Below, one piece after another: positions 22,601 to 35,227 of a stretch of DNA of 64,000 bases (position 1 is its first letter; each line of letters begins with the position of its first letter). Made by a program: the position numbers and the translations under genes. The DNA lies in NCBI GenBank assembly GCA_947172415.1, contig OX359194.1, forward strand, positions 372,001-436,000, read 5' to 3'. The notes under the pieces are model-generated. The model saw only the letters and a list, made by a program, of their open reading frames with translations, made no database searches and was not told the DNA's origin. The DNA comes from Chondrosia reniformis. Taxonomy: Eukaryota > Porifera > Demospongiae > Chondrillida > Chondrillidae.

Positions 22601-25081
22601 ATATACACATATATACTTACAAATAATATTGTCCATGCTAGAATCACAAGAATTGTCTCCATTTGAAGATGTACATTCAATAGTGTAATTTTCACCAGGA
22701 CTTAAACCATTCACTGTATAATGTAACACTGTATCAGTTACAGTCTTTGTAGACAGACCACTCACAGTTGTAGATATAGTACACTTGTAAGTAAGAGAAG
22801 ATGATCTAGCTGGTGCAGTGAGTGTGATGATGAGTTGTGTTGAGGAAATGGCTGACAGTGAAGATATTAAAGGAGCTGTATATTGAAACAGTAGAATAAT
22901 AGATTATGATTTTTATGTTCACTCATACAAAGTATGCGCATATAACTTAATAATTCTATAACAAGTTGCATTAAAAATCTAAGATACCACTTTCCTACAT
23001 GCTATGTCTAGTGGAACTAAACCTGAAGAGAGCTTTGGATGAAGATACAGGAGTCTTTTCTTCCTTCTTTCATCTTCTCCTCCACTGGGTCATGTAATGT
23101 AATGTAATTTAACATGTAATTTATTAAAAAATAAAAATTCCTAAACCTTCAGGTCTTGTTCTTCCTGTTCCTGTCACATTTCTTCCTTCTCCCAATTCAT
23201 TAACAGCTACTACTGTCACTGTGTACTCTGTGTTAGCTGTTAGACCATTCATGATAACTAACTTATCAATTGTATTGATCACTTTAGGTGGGTATTCATC
23301 TAAATACAATGTATAGTTGACTGGTAGTTCTCCAGGGTTGGCTTGTGCTGTCCAACTGAACTCTAGCTTATCACATGACCCAGGGGGAGGAGTAATCATG
23401 ACATTAGTGGGAGGACCTGGAACTGGATAATACACATTCAAGTGTACAGTCTGTGTGTGCAGAAGACACATTCATATTGAAAATACAGAAGAATACTTAT
23501 ATATATATTTATAGAGTTCAGTAAGTATAGAATAATATATAATACCTTTATATGTAGTCTCTGACACTCTTGTACTGAAACATCCTTTTTCACCTGATGA
23601 AACAGCTGCTACCCAAATGTAGTATTTTATACCTTGTTTAAGTCCACTCAGCGTAATTGATGTACCAGTGATTCCTTTCTTATTTTTTGCTTCAGATGGA
23701 GGTTTTTTTATAGTGCCACTGTGTGTTGAATACCACACAGTGTAGGTTATTCCATATCCATCTACTGCAGGCCATGAAACTGTCAAAGATGGAGATCCAT
23801 CTGATACACCTCTTGTAACAGTGGCACCTTGGAGTTGTGGTGGTGTATTAATTGGAGTTTCTGTATATAAATATTAAAACAGGGAGAAATCAACCATTGT
23901 CTTATCACACAATTTTAACTAGACTATATATACACACTCCATTAATACATCCTAATGATATCAGTCATCAAAATATATATACGTATATAGTCAGCGACCA
24001 GCTGCAGAAACTGTTGTATATAGCTTGACTGATAACAAGTTAAACTTCAACATAATATATAGTTACATATGAACACATATTATATAGAAAACACATTCAT
24101 TTATATAATATAAACTATAATTACAATTAAATACAAAATTATAAGTGTTAACAAGAGTCACTTAATTTGAAACATATACACGTACGTATACCTGTGAGTT
24201 GAGAGTTGTTTATATAGTGCAAAAATCACAGGATCAATTTCAGGTTTCATATGGCATGAAACCTATTTGTGCTAAAAGATAAATTTCTCAGGTTTCAAAT
24301 TTTAACAGCCCCCTTTCCGATTTTATACATGTTTTCATACCTGGCTGTTCAAAGAGTTTCAAGTAGGTTTCATGCATGCCTTCTGAAACCTGACATTTGA
24401 TCCTGTGTTTCCAATTGGTCCTGTGTATGATTTGATTAAAGCAAGTAATACATACATTACCTAAGACAACTGGATATTCTGTAGACACAGAGCTATAATG
24501 ATCCACTACACAGCTGTATGTTGTAGCATGACAAGGATTGAATGATGAGATAAGTAGTGTCCTCCTATGTCCTGATTTAGTAGAAATCTCTCCTTCAGTT
24601 GGTGTAACTCGGCTACTAGGATCACCAGTGAACCAATCCTTAAATGCATCAGTCCTTTGACATTCCAACTTTACAGGTTGACTGAGGGTAGGTGTTATAG
24701 TGATAGTAGTAATTGGATCATCAGTCCTTCCAACTGTTAAGGTATTAGTTGCTATTCCAGTTCCTCGTGAATTAGCTACAGAATTATAAATTTACTAGCT
24801 GGAGAAATAATATATTTACTAGTTGAGAATGGAGAATTTACAGAAGTGAACATTTAACAGACTCCGATGTTAGTATTATATAAATCATCAAAAATGCTCT
24901 CAGAATACTTGAAGCTGATATATATGATAATTATATTCTAATCTGCTAGGTAACAAAATTAACTGACTACATAATACCAACAGTCCAACTTGAGAAGTTT
25001 AAGGTTGCAATATATACACTTACCAAAAGGAGCACAGAGAAAGGCAATACTAGCTGCCAGCAATAGGAATGCTGTAGACAT
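19669..25081 (-). CDS. Gene 3: secreted Ig-FN3 multidomain protein, 964 aa
   Basis: Exons: 25024-25081, 24461-24775, 23546-23860, 23147-23422, 22621-22875, 22038-22346, 21660-21944, 21172-21414, 20457-20756, 20090-20371, 19669-19925. Total 2895 nt, divisible by three. Domains: signal peptide 1-19 (MSTAFLLLAASIAFLCAPF); Ig 20-124 with LEC, DWFTGDP and TTYSC; FN3 a 125-229, b 230-321, c 322-406, a 407-509, b 510-604, c 605-685, a 686-785, b 786-879; terminal FN3-like d 880-964 ending LIVNF. Class c domains carry YKC, VEC/IEC and SCDS cysteines. No transmembrane segment follows, so it is likely secreted. A TTTAAATA box at 25119-25126 is about 40 bp upstream of the start codon. Function is unknown; the Ig plus FN3 make-up suggests adhesion or recognition. 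Confidence 0.87.
23010..23095. repeat. Dispersed repeat copy in gene 3 intron
   Basis: It shares GGAACTAAACCT, CTTTGGATGAAGATACAGGA and a TCCACTGG end with copies at 1310-1395 and 7945-8035. It is followed by a short ATGTAATGTAATGTAAT tail, like that of the possible retroelement end near 3980. Confidence 0.5.
24227..24407. mobile_element. 181-bp foldback MITE in gene 3 intron
   Basis: The left arm CACAGGATCAATTTCAGGTT... (24227-24264) pairs with the right arm ...CCTGACATTTGATCCTGTG ending at 24407. Each arm also contains a small inner palindrome (GGTTTCAT...ATGAAACC). It lies just downstream of the Ig exon of gene 3. Confidence 0.75.
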
Positions 25082-26831
25082 ACTGCTTTGGAGTTCTGAA
25101 GCTGGAGCAGAAGTTTCGTTTAAATACAGGTAGTTATAGTGGGTGTGTCTATTATATATATATATCACTCAGAAACGGATTATATACTTACAACATTGAT
25201 ATCTGATCATCGGATGAAGTCATCAGACCAGATTTCTGATACATTGTAATTTGTTATTTTTATCTTAGGGCTGGATTTACACTTCCACCCCTAAAATTCC
25301 TTGCTTACTCAGCAGCACACAGTAACATGATCAATAGAATTAATATAAAGGTGCCAGAGAGACAAACAATAGATGGTTGTTTTAGAGGATGTAGTGTGTA
25401 CCTCCTTCTTACATGCATTGATGTTTCTATCCATAGCCCTCACTTTTGTCAAGACTGTCAGGTATGAGCTCATTTCTGAATATTTTATAGTTGGAGAGGA
25501 TGCATACAGTAGCTATAAACTTTCTATATGTTGTCTTGAATGCACATGAATATATATGAATAATAATAATTAATTTAGTAACATTAGGGCCATCTACAGA
25601 CATTTAAATAATTGTAACTCAATTGTTACCTTTAAATCTCATATGTATACAATATTTTATATATATCATATAAGTTGCAACAAATACGCACATTTTCTAC
25701 TTGCATTGACTAATAATAATAAGTTATATGCTGTTAATGTTTAAGTTACGTAGAAAGGTAACTAAACGTTTAGTGTCTAGTTTAATAAAGTTTAATAATT
25801 TTTAAGTAATATATCTAAAGGTGATGCCATTGTTATATATATCTAGCTAGTAAACATGATATTGACACATGCATTGATTATGGTGTATCATTTGCTAATG
25901 TGGATTGCAGATCGTAAATTTGAGTATATATATATACGTATATATATATATACAGAGCATATCAATGACCTTAACACCTGGTATATATATAGATTTTGTG
26001 GGTGTTTGTGTTATATATATGTACATTATTTCCAAAACCAGTTGCCAGTTTTTGTAGAGGGTCTAAGTTTTAATAAGCATAGCATTTTGAGATACCTTGA
26101 GAGGGAGCTAAGACCATGAAGTTTGACTCATTCACATTCATATGTGGCTGCTGGGTTACAGACCATTTTGTAACTTGTAGAAATACCTGATAGTTACTCT
26201 TATTTTGGTTAATTACAAAGATTCAGAGAAACCTCATATTTATTGCTAATTAAGTATCAGGCTATATATTTTATATATATGATCATAATCATAATAAGGA
26301 TTGGCTATATATTCTTATGCATATATATGATATTAACATGGAATTTCATTAAGATAATGTATGTACGTAAATACGTATAAGTGATATCAATCATTAAATT
26401 GCTTCACAAACCCATGCTATATGTGCCAAAAAGAAATACAAGCAAGTATAAGGTACTAGAAACATACCTAAACTATCAAAATAACTGCTGATATCACAGA
26501 ATGATTCTACAAGCTAGATCAGAAATAAATTGTAAATTGGATAAGTTCCTGATTTGAATGTGTTCTTTTACATTTCAGGATCTAAAGTAGTATACTGACA
26601 TATTATTATGTACATAAATACAAGTACGTACATACGTATGTAGTTAATAACTATATACTATCGTGAATGAAACATTTTCTTAGTTGCTGCATGTTATAAA
26701 ACAAAGAAAGAATACGTACTCATGAGCAATGCAATATACATTCATACTATACATTTGGGTTATTGCCTTATGCTTCATGATAACTGGGAGTATAGCTTTA
26801 ATTTATTCTGCTGCACAGATCTCAACTTACC
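25082..26831. other. Spacer between gene 3 and gene 4 with divergent promoter and plus-strand relics
   Basis: It contains the TTTAAATA box of gene 3 (25119-25126) and a plus-strand TATAAAG box (25344-25350). The divergent signal-peptide-like exon is at 25373-25461. Diverged copies of the downstream plus-strand blocks (25820-25920, 26040-26210) also occur near 44.0-44.2 kb and 60.0-60.35 kb. No minisatellite is present in this spacer, and there is no other supported gene. Confidence 0.6.
25373..25461 (+). other. Divergent plus-strand signal-peptide-like exon, copy 2 (best preserved)
   Basis: ATG at 25373 opens MVVLEDVVCTSFLHALMFLS then IALTFVKTV, ending in phase 2 at AG|GTATGAG. A TATAAAG box lies 23-29 bp upstream of the ATG. 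The charged N-terminus and hydrophobic run fit a signal peptide. No intact downstream exon is visible, so it may be a relic or a short transcript. It lies 291 bp from the gene 3 start on the other strand, so the two would share a bidirectional promoter. Confidence 0.5.
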
Positions 26832-29800
26832 TTAAGGCATCATAGTACCATTGTTGCTAGGATTACAAATACCTCTTCCATCTGTAGGTGTACATTCAAA
26901 AGTGTTATTGTTGTTACTTGATATATTCTCCACCATATAGGCTAACTCATGATCAGACATCATTTCAGTGTCTACTTCCATGGTCCCATTTATAGATAGA
27001 GTACATTTGTATGATTCAACATGAAAAACTAGTTGCTGTAAAGAGCTGCTTGAGCTTATATTAAAATATACTTGAGGAGCTATAGAAATATAGCACAATA
27101 CATACATATGTGTGTCTACATAGATACTGATTATGAAATTCATATACATATATATAGATATAATATAAGTATATATAATAGCCTCAAGATGTATTACTGT
27201 ATTGTATTTAGCTAACCACAGACATGCTATATACAGTATGAGAAAACTTAGAACTCCTAATACAGACTGCATGCGATAACTTTCATTCTACGTATATTTA
27301 CTGGATGCCTAAATGTCATAAGAATCCCATAGGTTTATAGCGCTACACCTCATACATACGTACTACCAAGCTCTAGATTTCTAAACTCAGCCTTCAAACT
27401 TATTCTTAACCATATAGATAATACTGCTAAGGAATATATACTGCATGGTGTTAAAGCCTTTTGGATAGTCAAAAATTTACTATTGGAGTTTTATGGGTGA
27501 GAGAGTAGCACTCAAATGGCTTTTGAATGCAAATATAATACATGTTGAATACATGTTGAAGATATAATTATACTTACTACAAGGCATCCTTGTAGTGTTC
27601 ATGCTAAAATTGCAAGCTTCTTCTCCATTTGAAGATGTACATTCAACAGTGTAAGTAACTTCAGGGCTCAAATATTCCACTGTATACTCTAACTCTGTGC
27701 CAGTTACAGTTATTGGAGGCATATCAATCTCAGTTATAGTACACTTGTAAGTAAGAGAAGATGATCCATTAGGTGCAGTTAGCATGATATGGAGTTGAGT
27801 TGAGGAAATGGCTGACAGTGATATTATAGGAGCTATAGAAATTATAAACTGATTAATATGTAGTGTCCATTAGTTTAAAATTAAAGGCCATTATATATTC
27901 ACTCATTACTTCCTTGCCAAAATAGGTACAAGTACATATGCATAATCACAATGTAATTCTATATCAAAATAAAATTGCCCAAACCTTCAGGTCTTGTTCT
28001 TCCTGTTCCTTTCACATTTCTTCCTTCTCCCAGTTCATTGACAGCAACTACTGTCACTGTGTACTCTGTGTCAGGTGTAAGATCACTCAATATTGTAGAA
28101 TTATTTGCTATCATTGACTGTATCTCCACTCCATTTCCATACACTGTATACTTGACTGGTAGTCCTCCTGTGTTGTATGGCTTCTTCCAAGTAACATTCA
28201 GTTTATCACATGATCCAGATGGAGGATAGATGATGAGGTTAGTGGGAGGATCTGGAACTGGATAATACACATTCAAGTGTACAGTATATTGTATGCAGAA
28301 GACACATTCGTATTCAAAATACAGAAGAATGCTTACTCTATAGAGTACACCAAGTATAACGTAATACATTATACGTACCTGTATATGTAGTCTGTGACAC
28401 TCTTGTACTGTAAGGTCCTTGTCCACCTGATGAAACAGCTGCTACCCAAATGTAGTACATTGTACCTTGTGTAAGTCCACTCAATGTAGTCGATGTATCA
28501 GTGATTCCTGATTTTGTTAAAGCTCCAGATGGTGGTTCTGTTTCAGTACCACTACTTGTTGAATACCACACAGTGTAGGTTATTCCAGATCCATCTACTG
28601 CAGTCCATGAAACTTCCAAAGATGGAGATCCATCTGATACGCCTTTAGAAACACCGACATGACTCGGTGGTGTTGATTTTGAAGTTTCTGTATAAAATAT
28701 AATCTCATCATCTGATGTAATTAAGATTATTTTGGTTTCAGTAACATATATATATATATATAATCAAGTATATATTATATACTGTATACATTATATATAA
28801 ATGAGTTTCTAAATATTTTTGATCCAAAGAAACTGAGTTGTTCAGCTGCACCCTTAGACCTCATATTTATAATGGAACTATATAAATCTTTGTATATATA
28901 CGTAGATTTCAAGAGAATGAGTTACTATATATATGTTTTTAGACAGTATACCTAATAATTATATATGCAGAATACTTGTGTACGTATATAAATATACATA
29001 GAAAAGTATATTTAGTAATACCTAGGACAACTGGATATACTTAGATATAGAGCTACTGAAAATGCATGATGTCTACTTTTATTCTTCCCATGTAGACAGG
29101 AATATATATACCACCATACAGAAGCCTTTGTCTATGTTCTACTTTCCTATACTTTTTTGCAGCCTTTACACTTATTTCACTGCATGTCTTTGTGTGGAGT
29201 ATACATGTTAGGGAGACTGCAGCTTCATCTGCCCACAGTTATGTACTATGCCAATGTTGCTAGATGTAGGGATATGTTACAACACCCTTTGTTGTATGAT
29301 TCATGTACAGCTAATTAATGCGTCACTGTGTAACATTCCTTTTCTTGTTTCTGTCCTTTTTGTACCATCCCTATATCTTCACTATTTTTGTTAATATTTC
29401 TATAGCTAGTTTCTGTGCTTTTTATGGAGCATAAGCTAGGAATTAGATTTGTATTTTAAAACCATTTTGGTTTTGCAAACTTTGACTGATTATAAGTCAT
29501 TAAAATGGTGATTTTATTGACGCCCTTGGACTTTGGGCCACGAAAACCGTCATGCTCATGATCAATAATAACGTTATCGCTCTCACTTCTACAAAAAAAA
29601 GAATACAGCGCAGAAAATTTCGAGTATTTTCGCTTAAGAAATAGTCTATTTAGTTACAGTGGGCGAAGAAGCTGAAGATGAAGATGAAGATGAAGATGAA
29701 GATGAAGATGAAGATGAAGATGAAGATGAAGATGAAGAAGAAAACGAAAATGGGATATTTCAAAGTTCGTTCATTTGCTAGCGGAACACAGTCGCTAGCC

Positions 29801-32549
29801 TAAAAGTTTATAGCATGGTTGATCTATTTTTAACTATACATAGCCTTTTTCGGCGGTTTTCAGCCTATATTTCGGATTTTTGCTCCTATACAAATGTATA
29901 GGGAAAACAAAACAGCCAGTACCATCCCTAAATGGAGAGTACTCCTGTACTCTCTGATTACCGAGGATTTCGTCAGTGAAAATGTGATCAGCTTACAAAC
30001 CCTTATTTATCGTCTGTGCATGTGCATCTAAAAAGACAAATGCAACCTGCCAAAAGAGTACTTATGGATGATGTATATACGTATACTTTATTTAATTAAT
30101 ATATCTATTACATACAAATTCTGATTCAAATTCTGTATAATAAGTACTGATTGTAACTCTAATTGTTAATTATTATTATTATGGAGATTCAAGTAGCCAA
30201 GATCTATCAGTTTGTCAAGAGGTAAAGGCCCATTCCTATCTGGCTAGGGGGCAATGCAGTAGTCAGTGATGGGAATTGCAAGACTTGTACTGGACTATCA
30301 ATAACAGTAAAATTAATACAGATATTTTAACCATACCTAAGACAACTGGATATTCTGTAGATATAGTGCTATAATGATCCACTATACAGCTGTATGTTGT
30401 AGCATGAATTGGTTGGAATGATGAGATAAGTAGTGTCCTATATTTTCCTGATTTAGTAAAAATCTCTCCTTCAGTTGATTTAACTCGGCTCCTAGGATCA
30501 CCAGTGAACCAATTCTTAAATGCACCAGTCCTTTGACATTCCAACTGTACAGGTTGACTGAAGGTAGGTGTTATAGTGATAGTATTAGTTGGATCATCAG
30601 TTCTTCCAACTGTTATGCAAACTTTGGGGATGACTGAATTCGAAGTTGCTGTATATATAAGAAGAAAAATTAATTGTGATTAATGGTCACAGGAATCACT
30701 AAGTTAAACCAAATGTGACTGAAGTTATATCTAGGTCGTAACAGGTAACGAATTTCTTTAGAAATGACAATCAATGATTGCCTCCCTCCCAGTCATCCAA
30801 GATAGAAACAAAACAAAATATATAATATTGTATAACATGTATTATAACCACCTATATTGTTGGGCAACAGTTTAAAGTAAGCATGAACACAATAAAATGA
30901 CATTTCATATATTTAGTACATATATTTACGTTTTATGTGGTATTTTCCCATCTAATAATTTATTAAACATTAAGTGTCAATCTTTTAAATGCATGTTTTC
31001 TCATTCACTTCACAAAGGTTGAATATCAATCCAAATGTATATATAAAACTATTTAGACTTTCCACTGGAAGTTTACATATATAAACCTCCTTATGTTTTA
31101 ATTGTTTTTTTTAATACTTCATGAGCGATGGTGGATTTTTAAACATCTGGGTCCTTTTACTAAGGAGTACTGATCACTGATCAATTTCCTTTTTAGGAAA
31201 TTGTATCTCCAGGGACAGACAGAGCTTTAGGGAGCATTTTCATTCCATGGTGTTGATCTGGAACAGTGAATGTAGATTTGGGCTCTCAGGCGTTATATAT
31301 GGCATATAAAATGCACATACCCATATCTTAGCCTATATACGTATAGGTACAGCATATTATGCACATACATACGTATGTAGATATGAAACATCTGATTAGA
31401 ACATAAACACAATACCTAAGACAACTGTAATATCTGAAACATCTGTATGCAGTACCTAAGACAACTGGATATACTGTAGATAAAGTGCTATAATGATCCA
31501 CTATACAGTTGTATGTTGTAGCATGAATTGGTTTGAATGATGAGATATATAGTGTCCTATCCTGTCCTGATTTAGTAGAAATTTCTCCTTCAGTTGGTGA
31601 AACTCGGCTCCTAGGATCACCAGTGAACCAATCCTTAACTACACCTGTCCTTTGACATTCCAACTTTACAGGTTGACTGAGGGTAGGTGTTATAGTGATA
31701 GTAGTAGTTGAATCTTCCTTCCTTCCAACTGTTATGGTGTTAGTTGATGATGGATTTACTATAGTGTTTGTTAGAAAAGAAAGTTATTTGAAATTATACC
31801 AAATCTTTAATCCTTAAATAGTATGTTCGAAACACTTTTTGGGTTGGGTGCTTGAATACATTTTTATACTTATATATTATCTTAAACATTAAATAAAAAT
31901 ACCTAATACAACTGGATATACTGTAGATGTAGAGCTATAATGATCCACTATACAGCTGTATGTTGCAGCATGAATTGGTTTGAATAATGAGATAAGTAAT
32001 GTCCTATCATGTCCTGGTGTAGTATTAATCTCTCCTTCTGTTGGTGTAACTCGGATCCTACAGCCAGGATCACCAGTGAACCAATCCTTAAATCTCTCAG
32101 ACCTTTGACATTCCAACTTTACAGGTTGATTGAGGGTAGGTGTTATAGTGATAGTAGTAGTTGGATCATCAGTTCTTCCAACTGTTAAGGTGTTAGTTGT
32201 TATTCCAGCTCCTTGTGAATTAGCTACAGAATTATAGATTTACTGAATAAGTTATAGCTGGAGAAATATAACTATCAAATGTAGAATGTAATATTTTGGA
32301 ATTTACAGAAGTGAACATTTAACAGACTCTGATGTTATTTATTATACAAATCATCAAAAATGCTCTCAGAATACTTGAAGCTGCATGATAATTATATTCT
32401 AGTCTGCTAGGTTTGGCAGTGAAAACAAAAGTAACTGACTACATATACAAACAGTCCAACTTGAGAAGTTTAAGTTGCAATATACACTTACCAAAAGGAG
32501 CACAGAGAAAGGCAATACTAGCTGCCAGCAATAGGAATGCTGTAGACAT
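26832..32549 (-). CDS. Gene 4: three-Ig, four-FN3 paralogue with alternative C-terminus, 692 aa
   Basis: Exons: 32492-32549, 31903-32223, 31456-31758, 30337-30648, 28379-28687, 27985-28257, 27578-27832, and 26832-27079 with stop 26832-26834. Total 2079 nt, divisible by three. Domains: signal peptide 1-19; Ig 20-126, 127-227 and 228-331; FN3 a 332-434, b 435-525, c 526-610; and a diverged class-c domain 611-692 (APQVYFNISSSSSLQQL ... FECTPTDGRGICNP) that ends NNGTMMP-stop. A GTAAGTTG donor-like site starts one base after that stop codon, so the ending probably arose by mutation of a former internal exon; no class-d exon is found below it. The first Ig has a two-residue insertion (GCRIRVTPTEG). 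A TTTAAATA box is at 32587-32594. Confidence 0.82.
29021..29060 (-). pseudogene. Relic of an Ig exon C-terminus in gene 4 intron
   Basis: ATACCTAGGACAACTGGATA then TACTTAGATATAGAGCTACT matches the donor end of the Ig exons (PVVLG and the preceding strand), but similarity stops after about 40 bp. It marks a deleted fourth Ig exon or a partial duplication. Confidence 0.5.
29500..29960. repeat. Element with (GATGAA)n tract and terminal palindrome
   Basis: It is the counterpart of 9120-9680. The GATGAA microsatellite is at about 29673-29741 and the palindrome GGAGAGTACTCCTGTACTCT at 29931-29954. It lies between the third Ig exon and the first FN3 exon of gene 4. No coding frame is seen. Confidence 0.4.
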
Positions 32550-32674
32550 ACTTCTCTAGAGTTCTGAAACTGGAGCAGAAGTTTCGTTTAAATACACTGT
32601 CAGGTAGTTATAATTATAGTTCTGAAACTGCAACTCAGAGTTGTATAAATGCAGGTAGCTATAGGGTATATATA

Positions 32675-32789
32675 CAGTACAAGTTACAATTTACTAAGGT
32701 AATCTAATAATATATATATATATATATTATAATTATTTAATTACATTATTTATTATTAAGATTACCTTAGTATATTGTAACTTGCACTG
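32675..32789. mobile_element. Near-palindromic MITE, CAGTACAAGTTACAA family
   Basis: CAGTACAAGTTACAATTTAC... is mirrored by ...TATATTGTAACTTGCACTG, with about 37-bp arms and a TA-rich centre. It is flanked by TATA on both sides. It is a short deletion derivative of the 284-bp copy at 63021-63304. Confidence 0.75.
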
Positions 32790-32963
32790 TATATATATAT
32801 GTCACTCAAAACCAGATTATATTGCTTACAACATCTGATCATGAGACCACATATATATTTGACACCCTGTAATTAGTTTCATCTTAAGGCAGGATTACAT
32901 TTCCACCCTGCACAGTCATGCTCAGCAGACTAATATCAATTAAGGTGCCAGAGAGACAAACAG

Positions 32964-33056
32964 ATGGTTGTTTTGGAGGATGTAGTGTGTGCCTCCTTCT
33001 TACATGCTATGTTGTTTCTAATCCTCAACTCTCACGAGTTTGAACAGTAGTAAATA
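32964..33056 (+). pseudogene. Divergent signal-peptide-like exon, copy 3
   Basis: ATG opens MVVLEDVVCASFLHAMLFL, then the sequence is frame-shifted relative to the other copies and reaches a stop (HEFEQ-stop). The GTATGAG donor is lost. It lies upstream of gene 4 on the opposite strand. Confidence 0.5.
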
Positions 33057-33511
33057 CTAAGTCTTCTACATATTTGTATCCCTTTACACAAACATGACTG
33101 TATAGTAGGTGTTGCACCATTATACAAACAACTGGCACAGTGTAGTGTACTTGATAGTAGTTTTAAAAATATTTTAAGTATATTAATTTGTACTTATATA
33201 TATATATATAGTTTAGCACGATCACTCCCCTTGTATATGAGGGGGCCTATATATACCTCTGCTTTGGTCAGCAGGTCCAGGTTTCCAATCACTAATTTGG
33301 GTGTGGAACCTGGGATAGTTAGCTTCTACATGTAAATTGATAAAGGTTGTGCACAATTGCAATATAAAGCTACAAGAGATTTGTCTTTTGTGAAAATGTC
33401 ATATACATATATAATATATATTATTACAATGTAAATATCAACTATCAGATAAAGTAAATTGTATATGTATTTGTAGTTCTCAATATAGAGATTTGGATAT
33501 GGTTATATATA

Positions 33512-33974
33512 CAGTAGGAAGTCACTTATCCGAACACATCGGGACTGAAGGGTGTTCGGATAATCGATTGTTCGGATAATTGAAGTTTTGACTAACAGCA
33601 TTGACAATACATGTTTGCAAACATATAAATTATAAAATTGAACACAATATAACTTTATTAGGTAAATATGAGGGTTATAACTTGGCAAAGTAATCAACAA
33701 TTTTTTAAGCATTTGTCCTTTATTCTATCGTTATTCGTTCTTCTAATTAACCAATCTTCGTAGTTATCGGTTAGCTTTGTCGTTTTCCCTTACGTTGTTT
33801 CGGTTAACGTTTACGGATAAATTTTGCTTCTCGATTAAACCTATATAGTCGTGTTGGTTATTGGTTTACCTTTTTCGTTTCACCGTTACCTTTTTTTGAC
33901 GCGTACTATAAGTGGGCGTGGAGTCCAGGAGTGGCGTTCGGTTAAGTGACGTTCGGATAATCGACGTTCTACTG
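33512..33974. mobile_element. pogo/Tigger-like MITE, 463 bp
   Basis: The left end CAGTAGGAAGTCACTTATCC and right end ...CGTTCGGATAATCGACGTTCTACTG are imperfect inverted repeats, with a further TTCGGATAAT repeat inside each. TA flanks both ends (33510-33511, 33975-33976). There is no transposase frame. CAG ends with TA duplication are typical of pogo-type DNA transposons. Confidence 0.75.
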
Positions 33975-34254
33975 TAGTTTCAAACATTTACGTAAATACC
34001 CTGAAACATCCTTTGCATATACTCTCAAATGAAAATTTTATGAGAAACCTTTCTACATAATATATGTAACAGACTAAAAATATGGGAATAAAATGTATAA
34101 ATATTCAATCAATTGCATGGAGGTGTAGTTGTATGGTATGCTAAAAAAACTATAAAACCAAAAAATTATAAAATTTTATTGTACAATCAATAAAGACATT
34201 CACAATTTAAAGCAAATTAGTGATTGTAAACTTCAAACAAATTTACCATTATAT

Positions 34255-34560
34255 GGCAATCCTGACATTCTGATACTGAATTTTCCTTGTGCACCATCTG
34301 ATGAAACAGCTGCTACCCAAATGTTGTATCTTGTACCTTGTGTAAGTCCACTCAATGTAGTCGATGTATCAGTGATTATTTATCTAGCGTACTAATCTTA
34401 TACTTGATCATGATATTGTTGTGCTTTCCATGCTTTACAGGTTGATTGAGGGTAGGTGTTATAGTGATAGTATATAGTAGTTGGATCATCAGTCCTTCAA
34501 ACTGTTAAGGTGTTATAGTTTCTATTCCAGTTCCTTGTGAATTAGCTTGTAAATTAGCTA
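34255..34560 (-). pseudogene. Relic Ig-FN3 gene copy (fused fragments)
   Basis: 34255-34378 is part of a class-a FN3 exon on the minus strand (IIDTSTTLSGLTQGTRYNIW then VAAVSSDGAQGKFSIRMSG). Only about 60 bp away, 34434-34560 is the N-terminal half of an Ig exon (TVGRTDDPTT-like, interrupted) with its conserved acceptor side. The Ig core, introns and remaining FN3 exons are gone. The conserved intron-1 block follows at 34560-34730, but the signal-peptide exon is deleted. 5' flank shared with genes 1 and 2 continues to about 35030. Confidence 0.75.
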
Positions 34561-35227
34561 CAGAATTATAAATTTACTGAATAAGCTATAGCTGGAGAAA
34601 TAAAATAGTTGCTAGTACGTTGAGATGGGGAAGGTAATATTTTTGGATTTACAGAAGCATTCTAACAGACTCTGATGTTAGATATTATACAAATCATCAA
34701 AAATGCTCTCAGAATACTTGAAGCTGATAATAATTATTAGTAGATTCTCCAGAACATCCATATCACTCGCAACGCCAATATATGACAGAAAAGAGATCAT
34801 TCAAGGCTACAAAAACACGATTACAACAATGTTGACATTATCATAAGCCAACCATGTACTATAGTGGTGTATGGCGAAACCTTTAAATGTTATACAGGTA
34901 TAGTAGCGATTATAGTAAGACTACTTGGACAGTTACTAACGAAATGCTACCTCATCCAGATATTAGCCTTTCTTTGACAGATTTCCACCAACCGGTACAC
35001 TTATACATGATCACCATAGGAATTAATGTATATAATCTTTCTTATCGTCTATATGGCATATCGTCTTCTGATTGCTTTTATTTATTTGATATCCGAGCAA
35101 ATGAAAAAAGGTACATTTATACATATTACAGAGACCAGTTTATAGTTATATAGCCAGTACTAGTGTACTAGTGTGCAGCTAATCAAAGCAATAGAGGGAA
35201 ATGTTGATCGTACGGTTTCTCACCATT

